DNA from: Rhodoferax potami
Lineage (GTDB): Bacteria; Pseudomonadota; Gammaproteobacteria; Burkholderiales; Burkholderiaceae_C
Direction: 5' to 3'
Length of the DNA stretch: 64,000 nt
Assembly: GCF_032193765.1 (NCBI RefSeq)
Contig: NZ_JAVBIJ010000001.1
Location: forward strand, 2,790,001 to 2,854,000
Shown here: one piece after another, positions 9,915 to 18,366 of the stretch
Layout: every line of letters begins with the position of its first letter
How positions within the stretch are numbered: position 1 is the stretch's first letter
Made by a program: the position numbers and the translations under genes
Notes under the pieces: generated by a model
The model's database searches: none
The model's input: only the letters and a program-made list of their open reading frames with translations
What the model was told of the DNA's origin: nothing

Positions 9915-11114
9915 CAGGCCGACAATAGCTGCCGGGCAAGCTTGGTTGCGCCCCGCTGCCTTGGCGGCATACAGCGCCTGATCAGCCTGGTCGATCACCG
10001 CCTCCAGCGACTCGATACCTTGGATGGCTTGTCCTGCCGGGGCACACGCATAGCCCACTGAGAACGTAAAGCGCACATTGCGCCCATCTTTCATGCGCAC
10101 AGATTGCCTGCCCGCCTCGTCCACCAAGCGCTGGGCAAAGCGGCCTGCCTTTTCGGCAGAGCAGGCATGTAGCAGCACACAGAACTCCTCCCCGCCGTAG
10201 CGCACCGCGATGTCTGACAGCCGGGTCCACTGCGACAGCATGCGGGCGGCATGCGCCAGGACCGCGTCTCCACCGGCATGGCCGAAGTTGTCGTTGATGC
10301 GCTTGAAGTTGTCCATATCCACCAACACCAGTGCATAGCCCTGCGCTTGCAAGCGGGCCGCCTTGGTGGAGACCACCTCAAAGAAAGCGGTGCGGGTGTA
10401 GAGACCCGTCAGGCCATCACGGCGCAAGCGGTCGCGCATCTCAAAGTGCAGGCGCTCACTCACCATCACGACAAACACCACCGTCACCACGGTGAAGTAC
10501 AAAGCCGCCACGCACAGCGCCACGATCTGCATAGAAGAGTTCGCAACTGTCGACACCTGTACAGCATTCCCGTTCAGTGCCATGCCGGCCCTGACAAAGA
10601 ACACCAGTGCACCCAGGCCGTGCATCAGATTCAACACCCTTCGCCAATGCGCCCCAAAGCGCCCGGGTGCGCCCCTCACCATCCACGCCGCCAACACCAG
10701 CTGAAAACCCATCGCCATCGACATGGAGAAAACCCCGAACTCGGGTGCGGTTTCCAGGAAAAACACCGCCAAAACACCCGACAAGCCGACCGCACTGCTC
10801 AAAACCATGCTGCTCAGGGGCGCCGCGACCTTCAAGAGCTTGGCGTAGGCCAGCATGGTGAGTGGCACCACGGCCAACATCGTCAGGTTGGCAAGCAGGT
10901 AGGTCAAAACCCAGGGGCCAGTCCCCCGAAAAAAGAACAGGAAAAAAGCAAGCGAAGCCAGAGCCAGACTTGCAGACCACTCATGCAAGCCCAAACGCTT
11001 GGAGCCACCGCACCGCGCGAGCAGCGCACAGAGGATGGCGAGACTGAACGCCAGCAGACTGATGGCGAAAACCAAAGTCGCGGCGTCGAGCCGCAGGTGA
11101 ACCGTCGTGTACAA
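9903..11114 (-). CDS. Membrane diguanylate cyclase (GGEEF)
   Basis: The C-terminal GGDEF domain is complete: DGLTGLYTRTAFFEV, LVDMDNFKRINDNFGHAGGD and RYGGEEFCVLL, with an inhibitory-site RLSD five residues upstream. The N-terminal half is a multi-helix membrane region of about six or seven hydrophobic segments. No ATG lies at the expected place; I chose a TTG codon at 11114 preceded by an AGGGAG ribosome site, giving 403 residues. A longer in-frame reading continues upstream but would run antisense through the PNPOx-like gene and does not look coding. The protein makes cyclic di-GMP from GTP; its input signal is unknown. Confidence 0.85.
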   Translation of the reverse strand: MYTTVHLRLDAATLVFAISLLAFSLAILCALLARCGGSKRLGLHEWSASLALASLAFFLFFFRGTGPWVLTYLLANLTMLAVVPLTMLAYAKLLKVAAPLSSMVLSSAVGLSGVLAVFFLETAPEFGVFSMSMAMGFQLVLAAWMVRGAPGRFGAHWRRVLNLMHGLGALVFFVRAGMALNGNAVQVSTVANSSMQIVALCVAALYFTVVTVVFVVMVSERLHFEMRDRLRRDGLTGLYTRTAFFEVVSTKAARLQAQGYALVLVDMDNFKRINDNFGHAGGDAVLAHAARMLSQWTRLSDIAVRYGGEEFCVLLHACSAEKAGRFAQRLVDEAGRQSVRMKDGRNVRFTFSVGYACAPAGQAIQGIESLEAVIDQADQALYAAKAAGRNQACPAAIVGLSAC

Positions 11115-11329
11115 AACCGCTCCCTGAAAACGGATGGGCTTTCCTCTGCGGGAATGGCCTCGACCTCTCGTGTTGATATCAACGACTGAGCAAATATTGT
11201 TCCATGCGCCGAGGGTGGCGGAACTGAAAAATGCTGTTTTTCTGGACTTGCCCCTCCGACTGCAGCCCCAGAGGCGCGCCGATATCATGGGCCCCTCATT
11301 TCCAGCACTGCCACCGGCAGCCCAACTCT

Positions 11330-11893
11330 GTGGACACACCTCTTTTGAGCGAATCGGAGATCCGCCACCGCATTTGGCAGGAGTTGCAGCGCGCGGTACT
11401 TGACCGGCACCACGAATGGCGCACGCCTGTGCTGGCCACCCTGGGGGTGGATGGTGCGCCGCAAGCACGCACTGTCGTGTTGCGCCACGCCGATGCGGGG
11501 CAAGCTGTGTTGCACATCTACACCGACAGCCGCAGCCCCAAAGTCGCCGAGCTGGAGGCCGTCCCTCAAGTGAGCCTGGTGTTCTGGAGCAAGCGGCTGA
11601 GCTGGCAGCTCCGTGTGCGGGCACAAGCCACCGTGCTGCGTAGCGGCCCGGAGGTGGATGCGGTGTGGGCACGTATCAGCACCTCCGCAGCCGCGGGGGA
11701 TTACCTGTCGGCTCAGGCGCCGGGCGCAGCGCTGGAAGCTGCAGCCGAGGCTTGCGCCGGGAGCCCCGGCGGAGTCCACCACCTCACACTCATCAAGCTT
11801 CAGGTGCTTGAGATCGACTGGCTCGAACTCGCGCGAAGCGGCCACCGCCGCGCCAGCCTGACCCAAACCGACTGGACATGGCGGGTGCCCTAA
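11330..11893 (+). CDS. Pyridoxamine 5'-phosphate oxidase-like flavoprotein
   Basis: This 187-residue protein has the FMN-binding split-barrel fold: EWRTPVLATLGVDGAPQART, VVLRHADAGQAVLHIYTDSR and KVAELEAVPQVSLVFWSKR match the PNPOx Alr4036-like group. I chose a GTG start (VDTPLLSESEIRHRIWQEL), where family similarity begins; an ATG 99 bases upstream adds a cysteine-rich, unlikely leader. True PdxH enzymes have a C-terminal dimerisation extension that is not recognisable here, so it is better called a PNPOx-like protein than pdxH. It probably uses FMN in an oxidation or reduction whose substrate is unknown. Confidence 0.8.
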   Translation: MDTPLLSESEIRHRIWQELQRAVLDRHHEWRTPVLATLGVDGAPQARTVVLRHADAGQAVLHIYTDSRSPKVAELEAVPQVSLVFWSKRLSWQLRVRAQATVLRSGPEVDAVWARISTSAAAGDYLSAQAPGAALEAAAEACAGSPGGVHHLTLIKLQVLEIDWLELARSGHRRASLTQTDWTWRVP

Positions 11894-11971
11894 ACCCGCG
11901 TCGCAAACATGGCCTGCGGCATTGCGCTACAACCGGGGCTGCCAGCATGTTCTGGCGCTCTTGAGCAGCCC

Positions 11972-12931
11972 ATGCCCGCAGCGATCCGCCCCTCTTCCCC
12001 GACGCCGTCAACGCCCCCTGAGCACACAGCCTCCTCACCCGCTGAACGCTTGTGCGACGGGCTCACGGTCATGTTCGATGGCTCCTGCCCTCTGTGCAGG
12101 CGTGAGATCGGGCTCTACCAGTCCTTAGCGTCTTTGCAACCGGTGCAGTGGCTGGATGTGAGCGAAGTGCACAGTGGGCTGGAGCCTGCAGAGCAAGCGC
12201 GTTTGCTGGCACGCTTCCATGTGCGGCAGGCGGACGGGCGCATGCTCAGTGGCGCAGCCGCTTTTGTGTCTTTGTGGCTGGCCATGCCCGGCTGGCGCTG
12301 GCTGGGTCGATTAGGGCGGTTACCGGGGGTGACTCCGGTGCTCGAGTGGGCCTATGTCCATTTTTTGCGCATCAGGCCCCATTTGCAACAGTGGGTACGG
12401 GCTGCGGAGCTGGCGCACTTGCCCGCCGATATGGTGGCCGACCTGCGCTCGGACCACGCGGGCGAGACCGGCGCCGTTGCGGTGTACCGCGGCATGTTGT
12501 GGGCCTCGCGCCACCCCGACATTCAAGAGCTCGCGCGGCGCCACCTGCAGACTGAACAAGAACACCTGGAAGTCATGAACGCCTTGTTGCCGCCCCTGCG
12601 CCGCAGCTGGCTGCTACCCCTTTGGCGGCTCGCAGGTTGGGTGACCGGCGCCCTGCCCGCGCTGGCAGGGCCGACTGCGGTGTATGCCACTGTTGCGGCG
12701 ATCGAGACCTTTGTCGATAGACACTACCAAGACCAACTGGACCGGATTGCAGGCCGACCCGAAGCCGCTACGCTGCAAAGGCTCCTGAGCGATTGCCGCA
12801 ATGACGAGCAGGAACACCTTGAGGAGGCAAGCAACAAACTGGTCGCAGTACCGGGCTGGGGTGTCAGGGCGTGGTGCAAAGCGATTGGCGCTGGCTCGAT
12901 GATTGGCGTGTGGCTCACACGGCGCATCTGA
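11972..12931 (+). CDS. DUF393-COQ7 fusion: thiol-disulfide-like domain joined to demethoxyubiquinone hydroxylase
   Basis: The N-terminal part (residues about 25-130) is a DUF393/DCC domain with LTVMFDGSCPLCRREIGLYQ, a CPLC dithiol. The C-terminal part (about 145-319) is COQ7, the di-iron enzyme that hydroxylates 2-octaprenyl-3-methyl-6-methoxy-benzoquinone in ubiquinone synthesis. Iron ligands are visible as DHAGETGAV, EQEHLEVMNALL, AAIETFVDRHYQDQL and DEQEHLEEASN. Start codon choice is uncertain: an ATG at 11909 is also in frame. The stop is adjacent to the stop of the convergent phosphatase gene. Confidence 0.85.
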   Translation: MPAAIRPSSPTPSTPPEHTASSPAERLCDGLTVMFDGSCPLCRREIGLYQSLASLQPVQWLDVSEVHSGLEPAEQARLLARFHVRQADGRMLSGAAAFVSLWLAMPGWRWLGRLGRLPGVTPVLEWAYVHFLRIRPHLQQWVRAAELAHLPADMVADLRSDHAGETGAVAVYRGMLWASRHPDIQELARRHLQTEQEHLEVMNALLPPLRRSWLLPLWRLAGWVTGALPALAGPTAVYATVAAIETFVDRHYQDQLDRIAGRPEAATLQRLLSDCRNDEQEHLEEASNKLVAVPGWGVRAWCKAIGAGSMIGVWLTRRI

Positions 12932-13504
12932 TCAGGGTGTAAGGCGCCCCGTCACGGCCCAGACGCCATTGCGCCGGCCGAGCACTACTGCCTCGCCGGA
13001 TGCAGGTACCACGCCGGTAATGGCAGTGATGTTGACTTGGTGGGTTACCACCACTAAGAGCCCCTTGCCCGCCCATGCGTTGAGCAATGCCCGGGCAGCT
13101 TGGGTTTGGGCCGGGGCAGCATCCGGCTCACCGAAAAATGAATTAAATGCAGCCTGGTCCACGCGCTGACCCGGGAAAGCGAGGTCGGCGGTTTCACGGG
13201 TCCGGCACCATTGGGAGGACCAGACCGCCTCAACGGGCACCGGGAGCTGCCGGAAAAACTTGCCGATGCGCACCGCTTGCGCCCGCCCCTCGTCATTGAG
13301 GTTGCGCTGGGTGCTGCAGTCATTCAACACGAATTGCGCAGGGTCGCCCACTCCGGGGGCCAAGGCATGGCGAATCAGCACCACGCTGCCGGGCTTCAAC
13401 TCTGCTCCAGCACCACTGGCATTTACGGCACCAGCAGCGAATGCCGCGGACCACGCAAGAAACACAAAAAGAAGGCCGCGAAACCAATGCTGCAGATTTT
13501 TCAT
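12932..13504 (-). CDS. Exported histidine phosphatase superfamily protein
   Basis: This 190-residue protein has a signal peptide (MKNLQHWFRGLLFVFLAWSA) followed by a phosphoglycerate mutase-like domain. The phosphohistidine motif is VVLIRHALAPG, the second arginine is in WSSQWCRTRETADL, and VVVTHQVNITAITG supplies the late catalytic histidine. The canonical RHG is RHA here, as in several periplasmic relatives. The likely role is removing phosphate from a small molecule or protein in the periplasm. Its stop codon abuts the COQ7 stop with no spacer. Confidence 0.85.
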   Translation of the reverse strand: MKNLQHWFRGLLFVFLAWSAAFAAGAVNASGAGAELKPGSVVLIRHALAPGVGDPAQFVLNDCSTQRNLNDEGRAQAVRIGKFFRQLPVPVEAVWSSQWCRTRETADLAFPGQRVDQAAFNSFFGEPDAAPAQTQAARALLNAWAGKGLLVVVTHQVNITAITGVVPASGEAVVLGRRNGVWAVTGRLTP

Positions 13505-13559
13505 GGGGCCATTTTTTCAGACCCGCTCGCCAACAGCAGGCACGCCCACAAAAGCCCCT

Positions 13560-14729
13560 TTACGCGTAGTCGTCAGCGACCCGTGCATCCGCAAAACGCA
13601 GCTTGATCGACGCCCTTTCGTCCGTGGCGGCCAGCAGCGCCTCGACACAGGTCTTGTCCAGCAAGCCCTTAGCCGCCTCTGCACGCAGCTCGGTGCACAC
13701 CGCGTCGTCATTCCAAGAGTCCTTGTAGGCACGCCGGTTGCTGAGTGCGTCGTACACGTCCGCCACCGCCACAATGCGTCCCTCCAGGGGAATCTGGTCC
13801 ATCGTGAGCCCGCGGGGATAACCGGACCCATCACCGCGTTCGTGGTGGGTCGCCACAATGTTGCGCATGACCTGCTCCTGCAGGCTGCCCACCAGCCCCA
13901 AGTCCTGGCTGATGCGACGGATGATGCTTTCGCCCATGGGCACATGGCGCTTCATGATCTCGTATTCCTCCGCATCCAACCTGCCGGGCTTGAGCAGGAT
14001 GTGATCCGGGATTCCCACTTTGCCGATGTCGTGTAGCGGTGAAAACAACTCCAAGTACTCGATGTACTCGTCACTCAGACCGTGGCTCTGCGCCAGGGCA
14101 TGCGCCATGATGCGCGAGTAATACGCAATGCGCTCCAGGTGCTGACCGGTCTCGAAGTCCCGGGAGCGAGCCATATCCACCGCCACCTGAATCGCGCTCA
14201 CAATGCCGCGGGCTAAACGGCGTTGCGTCAAAAACAGGTGGGCAATCAGATCGGTGAATTCGACCAACTTCTCCACATCAGCGTCGGTGAATGCATGGAG
14301 CTGCTTGGCGTCGTAAAACAGGAAGCCTGCCAATTCATTGCCCTGATAAATGGGCGTGGTCACGCTGGACTGGTAATGGTGGAGCTTGAGCCAGGTGCTG
14401 TGGGAAGAAGACTGGAGGTCTCTGGCAATGTCGTGGATCACCCGGGTGCCCCGCTGCCGGGCCAGCTCGCTGAGGGTGGGCACATCGGCCAGTGCGACCT
14501 CGTGGTGCAGCGGGCGGCCATCGTCGTGGCTACTGCTGACCAAGGTTTTCAAGAGCCCGGTCTGCACATCGTGAGCGACGACCGCAATCCGGTCCACCAC
14601 CGCGACGCGCGTGCTGACCAGACGATGAATCATCTCTAATTGAGAGGCAAGCCCTTCACGGGGCGGGGCTTCGACCACATCGTGCGGCGAAAGCGCAGAC
14701 AAAATGGGGTACAACTTCATGGCAGCCAT
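13560..14729 (-). CDS. GAF and HD-GYP domain cyclic di-GMP phosphodiesterase
   Basis: The 389-residue protein (start MAAMKLYPILSALS; MKLYPIL three codons later is also possible) has a GAF-like sensory region over residues about 30-180 and a C-terminal HD-GYP domain. Signature residues are SPLHDIGKVGIPDHIL and HHERGDGSGYPRGL, with KRHVPMGESIIRR and VADVYDALSNRRAYK. All metal-binding histidines and aspartates look present, so it should hydrolyse cyclic di-GMP to GMP. No membrane helix is visible. The gene is divergent from an FKBP gene. Confidence 0.92.
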   Translation of the reverse strand: MAAMKLYPILSALSPHDVVEAPPREGLASQLEMIHRLVSTRVAVVDRIAVVAHDVQTGLLKTLVSSSHDDGRPLHHEVALADVPTLSELARQRGTRVIHDIARDLQSSSHSTWLKLHHYQSSVTTPIYQGNELAGFLFYDAKQLHAFTDADVEKLVEFTDLIAHLFLTQRRLARGIVSAIQVAVDMARSRDFETGQHLERIAYYSRIMAHALAQSHGLSDEYIEYLELFSPLHDIGKVGIPDHILLKPGRLDAEEYEIMKRHVPMGESIIRRISQDLGLVGSLQEQVMRNIVATHHERGDGSGYPRGLTMDQIPLEGRIVAVADVYDALSNRRAYKDSWNDDAVCTELRAEAAKGLLDKTCVEALLAATDERASIKLRFADARVADDYA

Positions 14730-14816
14730 TGTTGCGCGATATGGGCGCCTTGCGTAAAAATTTGGCAATTCTGTTCTGACACCCATTTGATTTTCAACCT
14801 CACTCTACGACCCTCT

Positions 14817-15257
14817 ATGAAAACCAGCCTCCGTATTTCCTGTGTTGCTCTGGCCTTGTTGGCCCAGGGCGCATTTGCCCAAAACGCCATCACGGCAGCC
14901 GCTGCCAAAGAAGATGGCGCCGTCGTCACCGCCAGCGGGCTGGTGTACCGCAGCCTCAAAGAAGGCACCGGGGCCAGCCCCAAAGCCACTGACAAAGTGA
15001 CCGTGCATTACAAAGGCACTTTTCCGGATGGTCGTGAATTCGACAGCTCATACAAACGCGGCCAGCCGATTGATTTCCCGCTCAATGGCGTGATCCCGTG
15101 CTGGACCGAGGGTGTGCAGCGCATGAAAACCGGCGGCAAAGCCAAGCTGACCTGTGCGCCGGACATCGCGTACGGTGCCCGCGGCGCGGGTGGCGTGATC
15201 CCCCCGAACGCAACGCTGGTGTTTGAGGTGGAGCTGTTGGGTGTGAACGGCAAGTAA
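14817..15257 (+). CDS. Periplasmic FKBP-type peptidyl-prolyl isomerase
   Basis: This 146-residue protein has a signal peptide (MKTSLRISCVALALLAQGAF-AQ) and a single FKBP domain. Conserved residues include VTVHYKGTFPDGREFDSSY, PIDFPLNGVIPCWTEGVQ, and AYGARGAGGVIPPNATLVFE, which form the active-site pocket. It lacks the N-terminal dimerisation domain of FkpA and Mip, so it is the short single-domain type. It would catalyse proline isomerisation during folding of exported proteins. Confidence 0.93.
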   Translation: MKTSLRISCVALALLAQGAFAQNAITAAAAKEDGAVVTASGLVYRSLKEGTGASPKATDKVTVHYKGTFPDGREFDSSYKRGQPIDFPLNGVIPCWTEGVQRMKTGGKAKLTCAPDIAYGARGAGGVIPPNATLVFEVELLGVNGK

Positions 15258-15347
15258 TTGGCGTGACGGCTGCTCAGACTGGGTCCGCGCGATTTCTAGT
15301 TTGAACGGCCACGGAACGGATCACCTGACCGCCGGAACGCTTTTGCC

Positions 15348-15995
15348 ATGTCACCCATCCGCATATTGATTGCTGAAGATCACGCCATGCTCGCAGACGC
15401 GTTGCAGATGCTGCTCTCCAGCCAACCCGACATGCACTGCATGGGTGTCGCCCCCAGTGGCCAAGAGGCAGTAGAACTGGCAGCAAACCTTCAGCCCGAT
15501 ATCCTCCTGTTGGATCTTGGAATGCCGGGGCTTGATGGCTTGGGAGTGATGCGAGCGCTCCAAGCCGCAAAGTCTGCAACCCGCACCCTCGTGGTGACTG
15601 CACGCATGGACTCTGGCTCGGTAAGGGCGGCACTTGCGCTGGGCGCGGCAGGGTATTTGCCGAAGAACGAGAGCGGTAGCGAACTGCTGCTTGCCATCCG
15701 AAGAGTTGCACAGGGTAGACGCTACATCAGCGCTGATATCGCCAGTCTCTTTGTCGATGACGCCGAAACCCAAAATACTGAACACAAGCTCACCAGCAGC
15801 GAAACAACCATCCTGCAATTGGTGGGTAACGGCCTGACCAGCAAGGAGATAAGCCTGAAGCTCAACATCAGCGAAGGCACGGTCCGCAAACACCGGGAGA
15901 ATCTGCGCAACAAGCTCGGTATCCGCAACAGCGCAGAGATGGCCGCCTATGCGATCCGCACACAGAGCGGAACCACCACTTCCGGCGAGCTGTGA
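15348..15995 (+). CDS. NarL/LuxR-type response regulator
   Basis: This 215-residue protein has an N-terminal receiver domain (ILIAEDHAMLADALQML, phospho-acceptor aspartate 56 in LLLDLGMPG, VVTARMD and PKNESGSELL) and a C-terminal LuxR helix-turn-helix (LTSSETTILQLVGNGLTSKE, EGTVRKHRENLRNKLGI). Its probable kinase is encoded just downstream on the opposite strand, with the two stop codons 15 bases apart. The target genes are unknown. Confidence 0.92.
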   Translation: MSPIRILIAEDHAMLADALQMLLSSQPDMHCMGVAPSGQEAVELAANLQPDILLLDLGMPGLDGLGVMRALQAAKSATRTLVVTARMDSGSVRAALALGAAGYLPKNESGSELLLAIRRVAQGRRYISADIASLFVDDAETQNTEHKLTSSETTILQLVGNGLTSKEISLKLNISEGTVRKHRENLRNKLGIRNSAEMAAYAIRTQSGTTTSGEL

Positions 15996-16010
15996 CGCCA
16001 TGTGCCGGCA

Positions 16011-17393
16011 TCAGGGAAAGTCTACCGGCACATTTTGGTTGCGGGTACTCACTCCACACAGGGCAAACACGGAACCCCGCCCGGGCGCGCTTCGCAACGT
16101 GATGTCTGCCCCCAGGTAAGTGGCTTGTGCCTTGGCGATTGCCAAGCCGAGGCCATGGCTATCGCTGGCCTTGCGGTCGTCAAAACTGCGATAAGCATCA
16201 AACAAGTACGCCTGTTGCGCCAGTGGTATGCCACACCCACTGTCTCGAACCTCAATACACAGTTGCCCGCCTTCGCGGTACAGAGTCCTGCGACGCACAC
16301 CTACGTACACCACACCCGCACCCGTGTGCTTGATGGCATTGCTGATGAGATTTTGCAAAATCGATTCGAGCATCCGCCGATCCACCCACACCGACTTGCA
16401 ACGCAGACTGTCCAAATTTGCAAAGCGCAAACGGATCCCTTTCGCAGCAGCCTGATGTTCAAACAGCGCAAGCAACCCGGCAAATAGCCCCGCCAGAGAC
16501 ACCTGCTCTATATGCAGTCGCAGCGCACCAGACTCCAGACGCGACAGCTCGAGCAAGCGACTGACCTGCCCGTGAAGTTCGCTGAGGGCTTTTTCCATTT
16601 TTGGAGTCACGCTCTCCAGAACGCTGACCTTATCTGGAGGCTCTGTATGCCGCAAAACGCCAAGGTACAAACCGATCGCACGTATCGGCTGCTTGAGATC
16701 GTGACTCACGCCGGCCAAGAACAGTGACTTGGTTTTGGACGCGCTCTCTGCGGCAGCTTTGCGCTCGCCCAAGTCCGCAATCAACTGCTGATTTTCGAAG
16801 CGAAGCCGGATCGACTCCCGATGCATTCGATTCGCTGCATACGCATATTGTGAGGTGACGACCAGAAACAGCACGTTCAAACCGACCAGCATGAAGTGCT
16901 CTTCGCTACCTGCGCGAATCAGCAAAAACAAATAGGGCAGATGCGTGGAAAGGACAAACAAGAAAAAAGTCGGCAGGTACACCGAGGTCGGCACCACGGC
17001 TCCCACAACGATCACCGTCATATACGTCGCAAGAACCATCATCGTGACGGGATCTTGCGCATCAAAGTACAAACAGGCGAACACGCCGGATACAGCCCCC
17101 GTCGGCACTGACAGCCACGCGTATTGATGCAGGATCTTTTTGTGCACGCCATGCTCATGGAGCCGCCTGCGCATCCGCGCCTCAATCCAGACGCGCACAC
17201 CAACCGTTGCAAGAGTCCAGACCGTCCAGAGTGCGATCAGCCAAACAGCTGCTTTGCCTAGCAGCAACCCGACACACACCACGACCAAGAGAAGTGCACC
17301 TGTAATCGGAAACGGCAAATCAACCAGCAAATGCCGAGCGAAGGCCTGCTCCTGGAAAGCCTGGAGAGTCATTGCCTGCGCTTGTCGGGTCAT
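16011..17393 (-). CDS. Membrane sensor histidine kinase
   Basis: This 460-residue protein has an N-terminal domain of about six transmembrane helices (residues 30-185, for example LVVLVVCVGLLLGKAAVWLI-like segments), a short coiled coil, a HisKA domain with phospho-acceptor histidine 231 in GVSHDLKQPIRAIGLYL, and a HATPase domain with NLISNAIKHT, RDSGCGIPL and SDSHGLGLAIAKA. No receiver domain is fused. Kinases with this H-box often pair with LuxR-type regulators, and one is encoded convergently next door. There is no periplasmic sensor domain, so the signal may be within the membrane. Confidence 0.92.
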   Translation of the reverse strand: MTRQAQAMTLQAFQEQAFARHLLVDLPFPITGALLLVVVCVGLLLGKAAVWLIALWTVWTLATVGVRVWIEARMRRRLHEHGVHKKILHQYAWLSVPTGAVSGVFACLYFDAQDPVTMMVLATYMTVIVVGAVVPTSVYLPTFFLFVLSTHLPYLFLLIRAGSEEHFMLVGLNVLFLVVTSQYAYAANRMHRESIRLRFENQQLIADLGERKAAAESASKTKSLFLAGVSHDLKQPIRAIGLYLGVLRHTEPPDKVSVLESVTPKMEKALSELHGQVSRLLELSRLESGALRLHIEQVSLAGLFAGLLALFEHQAAAKGIRLRFANLDSLRCKSVWVDRRMLESILQNLISNAIKHTGAGVVYVGVRRRTLYREGGQLCIEVRDSGCGIPLAQQAYLFDAYRSFDDRKASDSHGLGLAIAKAQATYLGADITLRSAPGRGSVFALCGVSTRNQNVPVDFP

Positions 17394-17498
17394 GGAGCTC
17401 AGCCTCTTGCGAGTAAGGGGATGTGTTGCAGATTCTTATCAATCGACAAGACAAGCACAACGTGCCCAGCGTTGAATTCCATGCAATTTCTACCGGCA

Positions 17499-17514
17499 TA
17501 GTCCGACCGGACTA
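17499..17514. promoter_or_regulatory. 16-bp inverted repeat upstream of the PEP-CTERM gene
   Basis: Arms TAGTCCG and CGGACTA are perfectly complementary around a 2-base spacer. It lies in the 274-base gap between the divergent kinase and PEP-CTERM genes, together with the larger palindrome 20 bases on. A binding site is inferred from the symmetry alone. Confidence 0.45.
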
Positions 17515-17533
17515 ACAGCAAGCTCATCCATTC

Positions 17534-17561
17534 GTTTCATACGCACTTGTGCGTATGAAAC
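17534..17561. promoter_or_regulatory. 28-bp perfect palindrome, candidate operator
   Basis: Arms GTTTCATACGCAC and GTGCGTATGAAAC are perfect inverted repeats of 13 bases around a TT centre. No T-run follows, so a terminator is less likely than an operator. It sits 106 bases before the PEP-CTERM start and 140 bases before the kinase start, so it could serve either gene. Confidence 0.6.
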
Positions 17562-17667
17562 CGACGCCGTCTACGCATGCAGGCGCATTGCGACCCGCCA
17601 TTGCAACTTTTAGTCTCCCGTCATCAACCACTGTCGCGCAAAACTCGACAACACACAAGGAGCCCCA

Positions 17668-18366
17668 ATGTCAGCTATCCAGTCCATCTTCCAAAGAACG
17701 ATTGCACTCACTCTCCTCCTGTGGCTGAGCACTACGGCACAGGCTGCAGTCGGCTCACCCTTGACGGTTTACACCGATCAGGCCAGCTTTTTGAATGCAA
17801 CCGGCCCCGTTCAGGCGGAAACTTTTAACGCCCTCACAGTGGATCAACCTGCCAACAACCTAGACCTCGGGGCCTTCACAGCGCACAACAGCATTTCTGT
17901 GGATGCGCCCAACCTCAGTTACAGCGTGGATGGGAGCAGTAACCTGTTTGTGAACACCACATACACGTGGGCGGATTTGGTTTTCGACAGACCGGTCGTT
18001 GCTTTTGGAGCCTGGTTCGCAGGCATGAACCCGACCGGTCGGCCCTACTCCAGCATCCGGGTTGACGCAGCCGGCTTGGCAGGCTACGGCTCGTACAGCC
18101 TCCTCGGTAGCTACCTGCCACCGACAGCCCCCATAGGCACTTTGCAGTTCATCGGCTTCACGTCAAGCCAGGCGTTTAACCGCATTGTTTTTGAAGGCGC
18201 CCTTTGCTGCAGCAGCAGCTTCGCTATGGACAACGTGGTGTACACAGAAGCACTGGCTCCGGTACCTGAACCCGAAACCTATGCCCTGCTGCTGGCAGGC
18301 TTGGGGCTGATGGGTGCCGCCGTGCGCCGGCAGAACCGCATGGGCACTAACCGGGCTCTAGACTGA
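17668..18366 (+). CDS. PEP-CTERM sorting domain protein
   Basis: This 232-residue protein has an N-terminal signal peptide (MSAIQSIFQRTIALTLLLWL) and the C-terminal tripartite exosortase signal: PVPEPETYALLLAGLGLMG followed by AAVRRQ. A GGAG ribosome site precedes the start. The middle is a predicted beta-rich extracellular domain (residues 30-200) with the look of a choice-of-anchor or lectin-like fold, such as LVFDRPVVAFGAWFAGMNP. These proteins are processed by exosortase EpsH/XrtA and linked to the outer surface or exopolysaccharide. No exosortase gene is in the window. Its 3' end overlaps the convergent M14 gene by 9 bases. Confidence 0.9.
   Translation: MSAIQSIFQRTIALTLLLWLSTTAQAAVGSPLTVYTDQASFLNATGPVQAETFNALTVDQPANNLDLGAFTAHNSISVDAPNLSYSVDGSSNLFVNTTYTWADLVFDRPVVAFGAWFAGMNPTGRPYSSIRVDAAGLAGYGSYSLLGSYLPPTAPIGTLQFIGFTSSQAFNRIVFEGALCCSSSFAMDNVVYTEALAPVPEPETYALLLAGLGLMGAAVRRQNRMGTNRALD

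Noticed and set aside
17394..17667. Sigma-54 promoter for the PEP-CTERM gene
   Set aside because: I looked for GG and GC at the -24/-12 spacing, as found for some PEP-CTERM genes, and found no acceptable match.
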